This document shows, in pieces, positions 45,900 through 58,312 of a DNA stretch of 64,000 nt. The notes below the pieces were generated by a model that was not told the DNA's origin, ran no database searches, and was given only the letters and a program-made list of their open reading frames with translations. The position numbers and the translations under genes are program-made. Every line of letters starts with the position of its first letter. The first letter of the stretch is position 1. The stretch is from Cryptomeria japonica. Its lineage: Eukaryota; Streptophyta; Pinopsida; Cupressales; Cupressaceae. The stretch lies in assembly GCF_030272615.1 (NCBI RefSeq), contig NC_081407.1, positions 380,143,179-380,207,178 of the forward strand, read 5' to 3'.

Positions 45900-47086
45900 A
45901 ATTTAAATAATTCAATAATGGTATAAAGTCACAAAAATTGTTCTTATTTAAATTTATAACAATTGCAATTAATCTTAAACATCTAGACACTCTTTACTGG
46001 TCTTGCACATGGAGATTATAGTTTTCAATTTTTTACTGATCACAATACCTGAGATATAATGTTGGATTTAATAATAGGAAATCATACTTGTATTCGAGTA
46101 TGATGAGTGAGGTAGAATGGGTATGGCCAATGCGACTTCTTTTAACCACTATCAAGGAATAATTCAAACCTATGAAGCGAGGTAAAAAAATTCCCAATAA
46201 CTGTAACCACTCAACCCATGTCAAGTGTACTTGTGCAAATATATAAAAGACTAAGCACATACATCTCCCTAATGAAGTGCAACATCCTAATCAAGAAAAC
46301 AATTAAATAAACATGAATGTGCATGATTAGCTTAAATAACACATCATCATTAACATACTATAATAATATTATCAGTTCTCAAAAGTGCATCCAATATTGA
46401 TGCCAATACAAAAAGAATGGTGATATGAACAATCCTGAATTAAATTTGCAGGTATAATCATACGAATCATGTCTCAAAAATATGCGTCGGAATGCAAACA
46501 TGAGAGGAATTACAAAAATAATCCTAAAAAATCTCCATGGCACTCACTAAAATTTTTAGGAAGCCCCCCACTATGAAACCCCAACTTAAGTACAGGTCCT
46601 ATAGATTTTATAGTATGAGGTAGATTTCAAACTTAAAACTTGAAAATTTGCAGACACAATAATCTTATGATTATTTTTAGCAACAAGAAATGTTAAATCT
46701 ACAATTTTATAGTTAAATTTTAAAAGAGATTTAATATATTTTAAAAGATTATAAGAGAATGACATGTGACAATAAAAGTTTAAGAAGCAATGAGGGAAAC
46801 TTTCAGCCTCACCCTAAAGAGACCCCCTTAAATTTTAAATATTATAATTAGGGGCTTATGTTCTCTTGCACAAGATTTTAAATGAACTTGTAACATAATT
46901 TTTTTCTTCTCATAAAAACTTTTATTCCAAAAAAAATTCTTATAACTCCTCCATGTGACCCTTATTGAATAAAATTTACTCCAAAGAGGCTTAAATTTTA
47001 TCTTGAGGAAAATCAACATCACAAACAATAATCATTGAGCTCCCATTATATGTTCATTATCTTCCATTAAGTCAAATACATTTGTA
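45900..47086. other. No recognised gene
   Basis: This is AT-rich sequence with only short unrecognised ORFs. The Gypsy reading frame to its right stops abruptly at about 47090, so this stretch is either an insertion or the far side of a deletion. Confidence 0.4.
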
Positions 47087-47290
47087 TTATATAAGACTAA
47101 TCTTAAATATGATAACCCAAGTGAAAAACTGACATAATCTCCTTAATTTCAACTTATTCACCATCTCTTTGGAAACAAGATTATCTGAACTAGCACTATC
47201 AATAACAACTTTACAACACTTACCGGATACCTTACATCTGGTTTTGAATAGATTCTTCCCCTGCAAGGGTTCTTCATCTCCTCCAGCATG
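47087..47290 (-). pseudogene. pol: Gypsy retropepsin fragment
   Basis: The sequence 'NLFKTRCKVSGKCCKVVIDS' leads into 'ASSDNLVSKEMVNKLKL', the flap-less N-terminal half of a Gypsy aspartic protease. The active site reads D-S-A instead of the usual D-S/T-G, so it would be weak or dead. The rest of the protease is missing. Confidence 0.72.
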
Positions 47291-48440
47291 ACACAAAGCT
47301 CTCCTCATCATCAGCAATTCTCCATCTTTTGATTTATTGTCTGACTCGGTGGGGTTTGCTTCCACCACTACTACTCTTCTGGTACCCTCTATCTTCTTAC
47401 ACTCAAATTCATGGTGTCCTTCTCCTCCACACTTAAAGAAAGTTCTTCTAAATGTCCTCTTAAATCTTGTCTTCCAAAGTTCTCATTTCGGTAACCATCT
47501 GGTTCTCTCCTCCAATAGAAATTTCTATCATCCTTCCAGTATGAATTACCTTATTTTCTCACTTCCTTGTCCTTGTTCTGATCTGTATTGGTTCCTCTTC
47601 CTTCGGTATATTCTCTTCCTCCTTGAAATCTTCCTCTAGTAAACCTTCCACCTCTACCTCTCTGTCTCTACTCCTGTATTTTATTCAATTTCATTTCAGC
47701 CTTTAGTGCATACTGGTAAGCCTCTTCAACACTCTCCAATTTGATCATACTGAGACTAATCTTGTATAGACATCCGCAATCCGTTCAAATATCTTGCAAT
47801 TTGTTCAACTTCATCATCAACATGTCTGGATCTGATGTTCAACTTGTAAAATGCTTTGGTGTACTCCTTCACACTAGATTCCTTCTATCTCAGGTTTTGT
47901 AACTTACGGATTAAATCCACTTGATAATTCGCCATGACAAACTTTGATTTCAACTTAGCAATCATCTGATCCCATGTCTTAATCTATTTTTTACCTCTTG
48001 TTTGTCTATCAACTTGCAAATTCTCCCACCAAATAGATGTGTGACCTTTCAACTGGGTATAGGCATATTTCACCTTTCTCTCTTCTGCAGTATTTTCAAA
48101 ATAAAAATACTTCTCTATCTCTGAGATCCAATCCATCAATTCATCTGAATCTAACTTCCCATCATATTCCAGTGGGGTAAAATGAGGTTTAGTGTTCACC
48201 CTACTCAAAACCTTCAAAATCCTTTCTTCATCTGGATCAACCACTGGTAGGTTTACTTGTTCTATCAGGGCTTCTTCTCTTTCATCTTCACTTACATCTT
48301 CAATATGTCAACCTCTTCTCTGGGATGTCTCCACGACTTCTAACTGGGCTGCTATTCCTCGTAACATCTCCATCACAGCAGGGTCTGCATTCCCACGTGC
48401 TCCACCATTCCTAGTTCCTCTTCACACCATTGGTTCACGC
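47291..48440 (-). pseudogene. gag: Gypsy gag with capsid domain and damaged zinc knuckle
   Basis: The capsid part at 48244-47984 has 'FTPLEYDGKLDSDELMDWIS' and 'KYAYTQLKGHTSIWWENLQV', matching the plant Retrotrans_gag domain. Upstream an N-terminal 'MEMLRGIAAQLEVVETSQR' helix and an acidic linker begin near 48380. Downstream a knuckle 'KCGGEGHHEFEC' is followed by the protease. Its first Cys is replaced by Phe. Stops and frameshifts fall between 47980 and 47450. Confidence 0.84.
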
Positions 48441-48524
48441 TAGTCCTTTGCAATTGTAGGTCGGATCCGCAATCCGCCACCCTACAACAAAATTCAGGAC
48501 ACGCAACCTCCGGAATGAAACTTC

Positions 48525-48536
48525 GCTCTGATACCA
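48525..48536 (-). other. Primer binding site of the Gypsy element
   Basis: GCTCTGATACCA on the plus strand is the initiator-Met PBS read on the minus strand, two bases from the LTR end. Confidence 0.9.
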
Positions 48537-48538
48537 CT

Positions 48539-49343
48539 TGAAGCAGTCACCGGTGAGGAGGGACCTCAAGGAGATCAATCTAGACCGATCAGAAAGAGTA
48601 AACACAATGGAAACACACATATATGATGGAGGCAATGTAGAACAGATAATTTTATTTAATAAAATTTGATTACATCTAACCAGTAACAATCGGGTTACAA
48701 CATACTGGCACACAGGTCTAGTAGAATAGGTCACAACCAGGACCTTAAATCGAAAGATCTATCCTCTAGGCACAGTCTATCTATCTGATACTCTGATTGA
48801 TTCTAATTGATTCATTCTAAAGCATTATTACAAATATATATATTGATCCAAAGGATCTAGTCGGCCCAAAAGGGATTAAAAAACCCGAAGAACAAGACCT
48901 AACGTGCAAAATGAACAAGCTCGGCCTCTGCCAAGAGATTCCTCCGAAAAATCCAAAGGATGAAACATAGATCACAAGAAAAGGTCAGCCACATGCCAAG
49001 GAACATTGAAATCAACGCTCAAGGCTCCACAAGCTTCGAAATGGGTTCTAATAGATCACCAGAATAGGTCTCAGGCAACTGGTTACAAAGGAACAACTGA
49101 TAACAAGAAACTATCATGGAAACCGGTAGCAATATCTTGTTGGAAAGTGATCCAAATGAGATGTGGTCTGAAAGCAAGAAAGATGATCAAGTCTTCAAGT
49201 AGAATCCAACTCCACAGGATCCGATGAGCCAAAACCGAGACACATAGAAAGGAAAACTAAAACTACAAACAAAAAACAAAACAGAAAGGAAAATGTTTTT
49301 GGTTGATGCAAGATTGTTGTGAACCGGGGATGCTCCTGCATCA
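48539..49343 (-). repeat. Gypsy 5' LTR, 805 bp
   Basis: The ends are TGAAGCAG and CTGCATCA on the plus strand, an imperfect terminal inverted repeat giving TG...CA. On the minus strand an ATATATATTTG TATA-like box lies near 48840. No second LTR copy is in the window. Confidence 0.78.
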
Positions 49344-50320
49344 AAACTATAATTGAATGTAAATAGGAAACTAAACAACTACAACCACAATCACACTTGT
49401 ACAAGTTTTACATAGCACATGGATTCTCGAATTACCATCAATTTAGATCCAAATTCATATGTAAAAATAGGGCTCATCTCACACTCAAACTAGGTGCAAT
49501 AAAGGTTACCAAGAATATTGACCAAAAGTGACATCTCCAATAATAACCATCACTTCATAAATAACCAAACCTATGTTTTCAGCTGGGGAGATAACCATGT
49601 ATCTACATACTCACATCATACATCAATCATACCTACTCCATACATAATAGCTGAAGCAATACAAAACAACCCAATGAGGTACAACACCACATCAGTCATA
49701 TATCCCATCCAAATAACTCAATGGCATTGGTGTACATCAACCAAATATAGAAATATGATAATCAATCAAAAGATAAGATATTGAGATCATTTAGTAATCA
49801 CATCTATAAACCAAAATTCCATAAGGATTTCCATGAAATAGAAAACTATGATAATCTAGTCATAAAAGCATAACATATTCATCTCCAATAAACAACATGA
49901 TCCTAATGACAAATATAAAATATATGCATAAGAGATCTCACAACTTTAACACAAACTACACGACAAGAAATATATCAAGTTCTCAAAAGTAACTTGTCAC
50001 AACACTAAACACACACCCTAGTACAAGAAATAAAATAACAACCAGTATGTTTATGAACACCCTTTCTAGATGTGTGAGTGGTCTAACATGTGGCATATAG
50101 TGCATACATCAACTCATTTGACAAATATGCCAACCAAAGCATGAAATATGACAACATGAAATAAATCATCACATCTCCTACAAATCATATACAACCATAA
50201 TCATGTAGGATATAAAGTATATAATCAATAAACATAACTAAATCTATTAATGAAATAGTGGAGTTCAAACATTTAACACTAGTAAACACTCAAAGTAACA
50301 TACACAGGCATGCGCTATGC
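49344..50320. other. No recognised gene
   Basis: This is A/C-rich intergenic sequence with short ORFs of no recognisable product. It may be further LTR sequence, but no ends were found. Confidence 0.4.
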
Positions 50321-50329
50321 ATCCCATGA

Positions 50330-50780
50330 TACATAGTTGGAAATATAATTTTGACAATATCGAACCCAAGGCATAAATGTGTGGTCATTACAACTTGAGA
50401 GAATTCAATCTCATGCATCAATATGATCTCATCTAGATGAACTACTAGCACTTCACAAACCCACCTTGTTTTAAAGAAATGATCTTAGAAATAGGGGTTT
50501 AAGTATCTGATCTATTTTCTTATAAACTATCTTTATAATAGTGTAATACATTAAAAATATTCAAAAGTAAAAAAATATGAGGGATTATCTATTTTTTGAA
50601 TAAGAGCTATAAAAGTGCACTTAAATTCTTTCATAGCAATAATAGATTTGCTTTGTTCATAAATTACTATATTCAATTCCTCCAATATATTCCAAAAAAC
50701 TTGAATGTCCACTTGAAAAATATCTATCATGGGATATATCACCTTGCAATGATAAAACGATACTTTGCATTTCCTCAATA
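50330..50780 (-). pseudogene. LINE reverse-transcriptase relic
   Basis: On the minus strand the 'CTFIALIQKIDNPSYF' segment matches the RT opening of plant L1 elements. In shifted frames it is followed by 'IIKIVYKKIDQILKPL', 'ISLKQGGFV', 'LDEIILMHEI' and 'GFDIVKI', the expected order up to RT motif A. Several frameshifts separate these. The polymerase DD box is not present. Confidence 0.55.
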
Positions 50781-50789
50781 TTAAAAACT

Positions 50790-51590
50790 CAAAGAAGAGT
50801 CACAGTTTGATCATCACTAATAAACAAAGTAACTAAAAAAAGGATGCAAGTACACCAAGATCATATTCCTCCTCTTTATCTCTAGCAAAGTCTCCTCAAA
50901 GGAAGTTAATTTCCTAATTGAAATAAGGTATTAGAATGAAGAGGGGCTAAGTTCTATCCTCAATAATGTCAATTTTATAATTTTACTTTGAGCCACAATG
51001 GGCCAATGGAATTAATTACATTTTTAAACCTCCTCCATAATCCATCTTTCCCTAATTTTTGTCTCAAAAAGATCTAAATGCCTAATAATATTCGTAGAGG
51101 TGAATCATGTTATCTTTCTAAGAGAGGAGCTCACTAGTAATGACATCTAATTAAATTATTTAATTAACCAATTCTAACTTTTTTTGGAAACTCTATTTCC
51201 ACAAAAATATTATCAAGGGCTTCCTAGTTTCATGTATTCAAATCTCTCTTTATACTAATAACTCTATTGTAATATATTTGATACATAAAGGACTAATAAA
51301 TGTACTTATGATTTCTAATAATTGCATGGGATTTTTGAAATATAAGTACCAAATGAAAATTTTTTAGAGGGGAAGATCCAAACTATGGGATATATTGATA
51401 TGAGAATACCCTAAGTATGATCTAGAAAGAGATTTAGGATACATTTTAATCACTCAACATAGATGATTCCTTATCCTTTCCTAGTTCTCACCCGAAAACT
51501 CTAGAGAAAGACCATATCAAAGAATGCAATAGTTAATCCTCTAGGTTGGATAATTAACAACCTCCCATTGATCCTTATTGGAGGAGAAAA
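50790..51590. other. No clear gene
   Basis: By position this could hold the degraded upstream part of the LINE at 50.3-50.8 kb. I found no convincing endonuclease motif. Confidence 0.3.
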
Positions 51591-51593
51591 ATG

Positions 51594-51683
51594 TCACGCC
51601 CCACCAAGGAACCCCGAAGTAATAATAACTAATAAACCAAAACACATAGCAAATATTTTTTAAAATAAAAGAAATCATAATAC
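51594..51683 (+). repeat. Possible LTR start (TGTCACGCCCC)
   Basis: TGTCACGCCCCACCAAGG after a GGAGGAGAAAAA purine stretch resembles a PPT and Gypsy LTR start. If so, the non-LTR insertion at 51.7-52.55 kb lies inside this LTR, and the block at 53.1-53.9 kb is its continuation. Confidence 0.35.
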
Positions 51684-51701
51684 ATCAACCATCTTATAGT
51701 T
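51684..51701. repeat. Target-site duplication, left copy
   Basis: ATCAACCATCTTATAGTT here matches ATCAACCATGTTATAGTT at 52554-52571 with one mismatch. It borders the short T run that marks the 3' tail of element A. Confidence 0.82.
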
Positions 51702-52553
51702 TTTTAGTACGGGAAAATCAGGTTTTGAAGGGACCCCGAAACCCTTTACAAAGGAACCATAAAAGATAAAAGCAGTAAGAAACTAAATGGGACAGACAGC
51801 GAAAAAACCAGCAAAGTGTTGGGCAAAAGCCAACACTACCAACAACAACCAGCAAAAATAAAAAAAAGATAAATTACATTATGTTTTTAAGGGCATTAGC
51901 CAATTTCTCGCTAATCCCTTGCATTTCTTTGATATTCTCCTTGAGAATTGGGATTTCCTTTGAAGAAGCCAAGGCAGCCTTTTTCAAGATTGCCCTAGTC
52001 CTTTTAGCCGCACCTCTAGGAGCACTATCCACATTCCCAACCTCAGTAGCAACCTCTTCAGCATCAAGGTCCACAATAGACTTGGTAGGGCTGGGACCAT
52101 CAAGGTATTTGGCTATTTACTCCATGTTTTTGGTCGCAGAGTTGAGGATCTCCGGAATCAAAATCAGGAAGTTCTTCATGGCAGCCTTCCCTTCCTCCAG
52201 CTTGTTGATCTAAACTTCCAGCTTCTCCACCTTTTCGTCCATTTCCTTTTTCCATTTCTCCAAGTTGCTTTCACCTTTATGTCCCTTCTCTTCCTGATGT
52301 TTAGCCTTTTTTTCCATTTTATTAATTCTTTCATAAACCCATCTATCGAAACGCAGATGAGCATCAAACTGGTTCTTAGCTTATACAAGATAAGCATACC
52401 AGTATTCATCTCATCACCAGCTCTATCCTTTTCCATGCTCGTATCCTCCTTATCCTTGTTCAGCTCTGTTTTCATTCCTTGTCCTCCTGTTTTTTCTGGT
52501 CATCCGGCTCCTCCATGGGCTAGTTGTTGAGATCACCAGGGCTGGTTGTTGAG
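51702..52553 (-). mobile_element. Short non-LTR insertion with coiled-coil ORF (element A)
   Basis: An insertion of about 850 bp is flanked by an 18-bp target duplication and has a short T run at its left end, so it is a minus-strand retroposed copy. Its 5' end is a direct repeat of GATCTCAACAAC(C/T)AGCCC. It encodes one small ORF and then about 170 bp of G/T-rich 3' UTR. No RT is present, so another element must have mobilised it. Confidence 0.76.
51874..52490 (-). pseudogene. Coiled-coil protein of element A
   Basis: The frame is broken by one frameshift and two or three stops. It begins acidic/basic near 52515, has 'NQFDAHLRFDRWVYERINKM' and then a Lys/Glu-rich coiled coil near 52260-52190. 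A second helical part follows ('KNFLILIPEILNSATKNME', then 'KRTRAILKKAALASSKEIPI'). It ends with TAA near 51874. The size is about 210 residues. The organisation (coiled coil, basic segment, short tail) resembles the protein at 58612-59112, though sequence identity is low. The function is unknown; an RNA-binding ORF1-like role is conceivable. Confidence 0.5.
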
Positions 52554-52571
52554 ATCAACCATGTTATAGTT
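52554..52571. repeat. Target-site duplication, right copy
   Basis: This is the partner of 51684-51701, at the 5' end of element A. Confidence 0.82.
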
Positions 52572-53099
52572 AAATGCAACACTAAGTAACTTTTTAACAT
52601 AACATGGGTGAATCATAACAATGTTTAACAGAAAACTTAATCACTTCTCAAAACAATTCCTCTATGGGTTTCCTAATGTCACTACTAAGCAACACTTACT
52701 AGCATGTAATAAACATCACTAAGTTAATCACATGACGATAATTTGACTTCATTACATTATTCCCAATCACATAAACATTACTAATCGGATACATCGACTT
52801 AACCAAATAAACTCCTAATCATTATTCATATAACTAATTATATAAAGGCCTATGCTAAGTTCATTTTAAAGAAACAAATGGAAGATTCCTATGATAACCT
52901 TCATCAAGAGTAAGAACATACATACAATCCACATGAGTACAATCACTTACAAGATATCCATTAATACAATGCACCTATCATGATAGTTCTATTACAATCT
53001 TTTCCACTTGGAGTATTAAATTACAAATATCCTTTCAATGTACAAACATACAATTACATATCCTTTTACATCACTCTCGAAAGATAAATATCAAATACA

Positions 53100-53899
53100 A
53101 TTAGAATGGTAGAACAATTTTCATTTGAATATGAAAACAATGGAATACGAGATAAGATCCATCCAAGTGCTCACACAGAAGAACTCCGAAAAATCCAATG
53201 GATCATGGTAAACACTACCACCTGACCATGTGGAATCTAGAGGTCCACCCCCCATGCTAGAGATAGACACAAGACCCCAAACAACAAGCAAGAAGGATAG
53301 GGATAAAAGAATTGAACATACACCACAACCAAGATACACAAGATACCACTGCACAAGATAAGAAAGTAAGGATAACAACCAAAATACTTCCAAAGTAATA
53401 TTAACAACCAAAATCTTCCAAAGTAAGGAAACGTTGATCTTCCAAAAGACTTCAAAGGTACTCCAAAAGAACATCAAACTTCTAGAAGCTTCCATATAAA
53501 AGTTGGCACAATAGGATACTAGGATACAAAAGGAGAGAGTGTCATTGCATAGCCTCGACAATGGTTATCTTGGCAGCCTGACCCTCTCCTAACTCTAGAC
53601 CCTAGCTCCCATGGAGAACTCATGCATTATTGTACAATCATTTCCTTATGACAAGGTATTGCACAATCATTCCAATTCCAAACATCTCTCCAGATGGACA
53701 AGCCTTCCCAATCTCATCGTTTGTCTATACAAGAACATGAGGCCATGAGTGGGGCACAAAACATTATCTTATTAGTGTGTAAACCCAACCCAATATTTTA
53801 TTAATGTTATCACTTATTAATCTACTCTCTTGTGGATTATCTTAACAACCACTTTGGGCCTTCACTCCCATAGAGAGCCACTCCCCTTTAATGCACCTA

Positions 53900-53900
<1 letters not shown>
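53100..53900. repeat. LTR-like block related to 23160-24000
   Basis: The shared AGGTC(C/G)ACCCC..CATG..GAGATAG phrase and similar surroundings link this block to the one at 23.2-24 kb. The 146-codon hydrophobic minus-strand ORF at 53121-53561 lies wholly inside it and is probably not a gene. Confidence 0.4.
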
Positions 53901-54833
<933 letters not shown>

Positions 54834-57820
54834 ATTTGCAAACAAATCTCTGAAACATGAATGGGTAAAAGCACAAAACTATGTCACGTTTCAGGCTAAC
54901 TTATCAGCACAAGTGAATTTAAGTAATTCTAACTAAAAATAATAATAATTTCAAACATATGGTCTATATAGATTCATTATAGCTAAGTTATATATGGGCC
55001 ACAACTTTTCCAATTGGAAATGTCTACTAAATGTATAATTTATACTACTTTTCGTCTAATTACAACAAAAAGTAAAACTCGATGTTTCAACAACTCCTAC
55101 TCTTATAAAAAAAAAAGTTTTTGAAATGTAAAAATACCCTTTTATAGATTTATAAGTGAATTTTATAAAATATATACCTTTTAATATTTTAATTAATTTT
55201 TATATTTATATTTACTTTTTATTGAAATTAGGTCATCAACACTAAAATATAAGGTTGATTATCTTGCCAAGGAAAAATACTAAAATAATTTAAAAAAATA
55301 GAAAAAAATATGATGCAGTAGAGAAAAGAATCTATGTCAAGATGGTATAATTATTTTCTAATTTGGATAAATAATTAAGAAAAAAAGGTGGTGGGAATTG
55401 GAAAGCGTTATATTTCAGCGCACGCAAGTTTTCAAATTTATTGAAAAATATGTATTTATAAAAAAAAGTAAAAAATATATCCATGCACTAAAGTTTCAAG
55501 TTATAAATATAACAAGATAAAATCAAAAAAAAAAAAAGGTAAAATTTACTAAATAAAGTGTGGTGGCTTGTGTAACTTCAATTTCATCATTTTTTTAGCA
55601 ACTAAATTATAGTGTTTACTTTATAAAAAACTACACTCAAATAATTTTTTAAATTTTTATTAAAATTAAAAACATAAAATAGACATAAGAATATAAATTT
55701 TATTAGTTTACATCACTTCAAAATTCAAAACATGTATTTCACTTTCTATTGATTTAATTTAAAAAGTTGAATCAGCATTGACCATTTCCTTTATAAAAGT
55801 GTGACACAACTTTGTACTTTTACCCAAATCCTCTTTTAATCAAGAACAAAATTCAAGCAATCAAGCCCAAAGCAATCCAATCCAAGCTCCAAGCAAAACT
55901 CAGAAAAACAATCCTCCAATCAATACAAAAAAATTGCAACCCTTCTCCAAAATTCTCCACAATCCGCAATCATAATTCTTCTCCCACAACTTCGTGAAAA
56001 GGAAAACATAAAATAAAACTCTTATAAAGAGAATATATACAAAACTCAACTACAACCTAAATAAAGCTTCACAAAAATATGTGCAAAAGAAAAGCAAAAC
56101 CCTAATTCAAAAATCATAAAAAAAAAATATCACCTAAAAACATTAAATCAATGTTGAATTAATTTCCAAACAAAAATCCTCGTAAAACAATTAAACAATA
56201 ATATTTAAATTTTAAAACACCAATTAAAAAATCCCCTAAAAATCATTAACTCCCACTCAACAACATGCAAAGAATAAATAATTATTTCTAACTAAAAATA
56301 TAATTATCCACCAAAAAGAACAACTAGTTCCACAATAAAGCATAATTTCCACTCAAGATAACTTCCACACTAAAAATATTCACATGCACAATAATAAATC
56401 ATTTAATAAATAATATCCAATAATAGGAATATATTTATTAAATCGAAAAACACAATCAAAGCAATAATAAACAATTATTAATTATTAATTAATTTATAAC
56501 ACTCAAGTTATAATTAATATCAACAATTAAGATAACATAAAATCTCACACTCAAGTAAATCATAAAATAATACCAATATCAAAACGAGACTTACCATAAA
56601 CAACAAGGTGATCAGATATTGTCTATATGACAAATTTGACTAGATAAAAATAAAGACTAGATAATTGTCCCTAGGTAAGGACAATGGCTAGAGCTAGATA
56701 CATTCTAGGCCTTGTACTATCTCTTATACAACCATTGGGATTTAAAGACACACTCAAACTTGTGAGACTAGGTGGAGTCGATGTCTGGTAGCTACAACCT
56801 GCATAAACATTTTTGCATACATACATACATACATACATATATATATATGAGATATAGTCAATGAATAGGTCTAGAATTTTACAAGTATCTACTCTACCAC
56901 CATGAATAATATCTTGTACTCCTAAGTACACCTATGTACATATCTTCTTATTTATCATCCCAAAATCCTTGATACAACCTTCTTTGGACACAAAATTCAT
57001 ACTACCACCAATAAAAGAGATCAAATGCCACCTAATTTCCTAATTATCAAGAAATGGCCTCAAAATATATAACATATATTGCTATATGCAACATGCAAGC
57101 AATAAAGATGCCTTCGGCTATTGGAACACTTTGTAAACCCACTAAAAACTCACCAACCACTCAATATAGGACTCATGCCCTAGTCAATGGTTTAATGATG
57201 TTAAGGAATCATTATAAATAAAATCTACAAAATGATAAGTTGGAATACCTGCTTGATTGCATGCCCCTTAATGCAACTACATCCTTATTTATAAATATTA
57301 TGATTATTATTATCATTATGCAAATTTTAATTCATGTTATTAGTGCTACTACTACCATCACCACCATGTTTAACATTATAAATTTAGTGATGTTTAAAGT
57401 TATGAATTGAGTGATTTTATGAGTTGTTGGTCATCCATCATTCTTCTCTTCTGATACTATTGACTTGTGTTCCATAATTTCAGTAGCAACTCTAAGATAT
57501 CTATTCATCAAGTGTTCTTCATTAACAAGTGTTTTTCATTAACAAGTGTTCTTATGTTACTAATTTTTCAACTCTTTCTTATTAAAATCATCTTAAATCT
57601 AATTTTAAAGAAAATAAACAACTAAAAGAACATGTCTCAATAAATTATTGCTAGTCAAATAAATATTTATAATCAACATACTTAATATAATATTTTAAGT
57701 AAACAAAGCATGTATACATAAATATAAGATTAATTTAAAAATCTAAAAACTACATTGAACAATATTTACATTGATGAATCAATAAACAAAGTTTTATATA
57801 TTCTCAAAACAAAAAAAAAC
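54834..57820. other. No recognised gene; AT-rich intergenic sequence
   Basis: The stretch is very AT-rich. It includes a (CATA)n run followed by (TA)n at 56815-56848. Short ORFs have low-complexity products. I see no element ends. Confidence 0.5.
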
Positions 57821-57826
57821 TATTTT

Positions 57827-58037
57827 TCATGTAGAACCTTCCATATCATTATGATTCTTTTCAACATTCACTATCCTTGATGTAAAGCAGTAAGCCACAC
57901 TTGCAATAGCATGAATGAAAGCCACCAAACCTCCAATTGCCAAAAGCTTGTGTTTAGTTAGACTACAAAATTCATTGGATTTTGAATTAGAGACCGCTCC
58001 CACTATTAATAGCCCCAATCCAACGATAAAAAGTACC
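57827..58037 (-). CDS. Last exon of a DUF1218-type membrane protein gene
   Basis: On the minus strand a TGATGCAG acceptor at 58038 opens an uninterrupted 70-codon exon ending at TGA 57827-57829. It encodes two hydrophobic segments ('FIVGLGLLIVGAVSNSK' and 'LAIGGLVAFIHAIASVAYCF') separated by a short loop with a Cys, and a hydrophilic tail. This matches the last two membrane segments of plant DUF1218 proteins (the MODIFYING WALL LIGNIN family), four-helix proteins tied to cell-wall formation. Intact splicing signal, open frame and family-like ending suggest a real gene. The 5' exons were not found, and the adjacent intron carries element B. Confidence 0.48.
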
Positions 58038-58040
58038 CTG

Positions 58041-58297
58041 CATCACCCAAGCATGTTATTAAACCATTAAAACACATTTGTACATAGATAAACATAAAAT
58101 AAAATTTCACATTTTTTCAATTTTGTAATCTCTTTCTCACATTAGACATTTTCTTATCATTAAATTTAAAGAAAATTATTGTATTTTTTCAATCAATTTG
58201 TAATTAGTTAAAATTCTAATATTCTCTAGATTAAAATTGAAGATCATTTCTATTATTTCAAGACTTTCAATTTCACGGATCTTTCCTATTATCAATT
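58041..58297. other. Presumed intron or spacer
   Basis: This is AT-rich sequence upstream of the acceptor, with no coding signal. Confidence 0.3.
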
Positions 58298-58312
58298 ATA
58301 TTTTCTTGAAGT
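58298..58312. repeat. Target-site duplication of element B, left copy
   Basis: ATATTTTCTTGAAGT matches ATATTTTCTTGGAGT at 59136-59150 with one mismatch and borders the T run of the tail. Confidence 0.78.

Larger units (their letters stand above)
47087..49343 (-). mobile_element. 5' part of a Ty3/Gypsy element, minus strand
   Basis: From right to left there are a complete LTR (48539-49343), an initiator-Met PBS (48525-48536), gag and the beginning of a protease. RT, RNase H and integrase are absent, so the element was truncated or split near 47090. Frame breaks are frequent. Confidence 0.86.

Noticed and set aside
53121-53561. A 146-codon hydrophobic minus-strand ORF, possibly a membrane protein
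   Set aside because: It lies entirely in an LTR-like block related to 23.2-24 kb, has no recognisable family, and its hydrophobic residues come from T-rich sequence.
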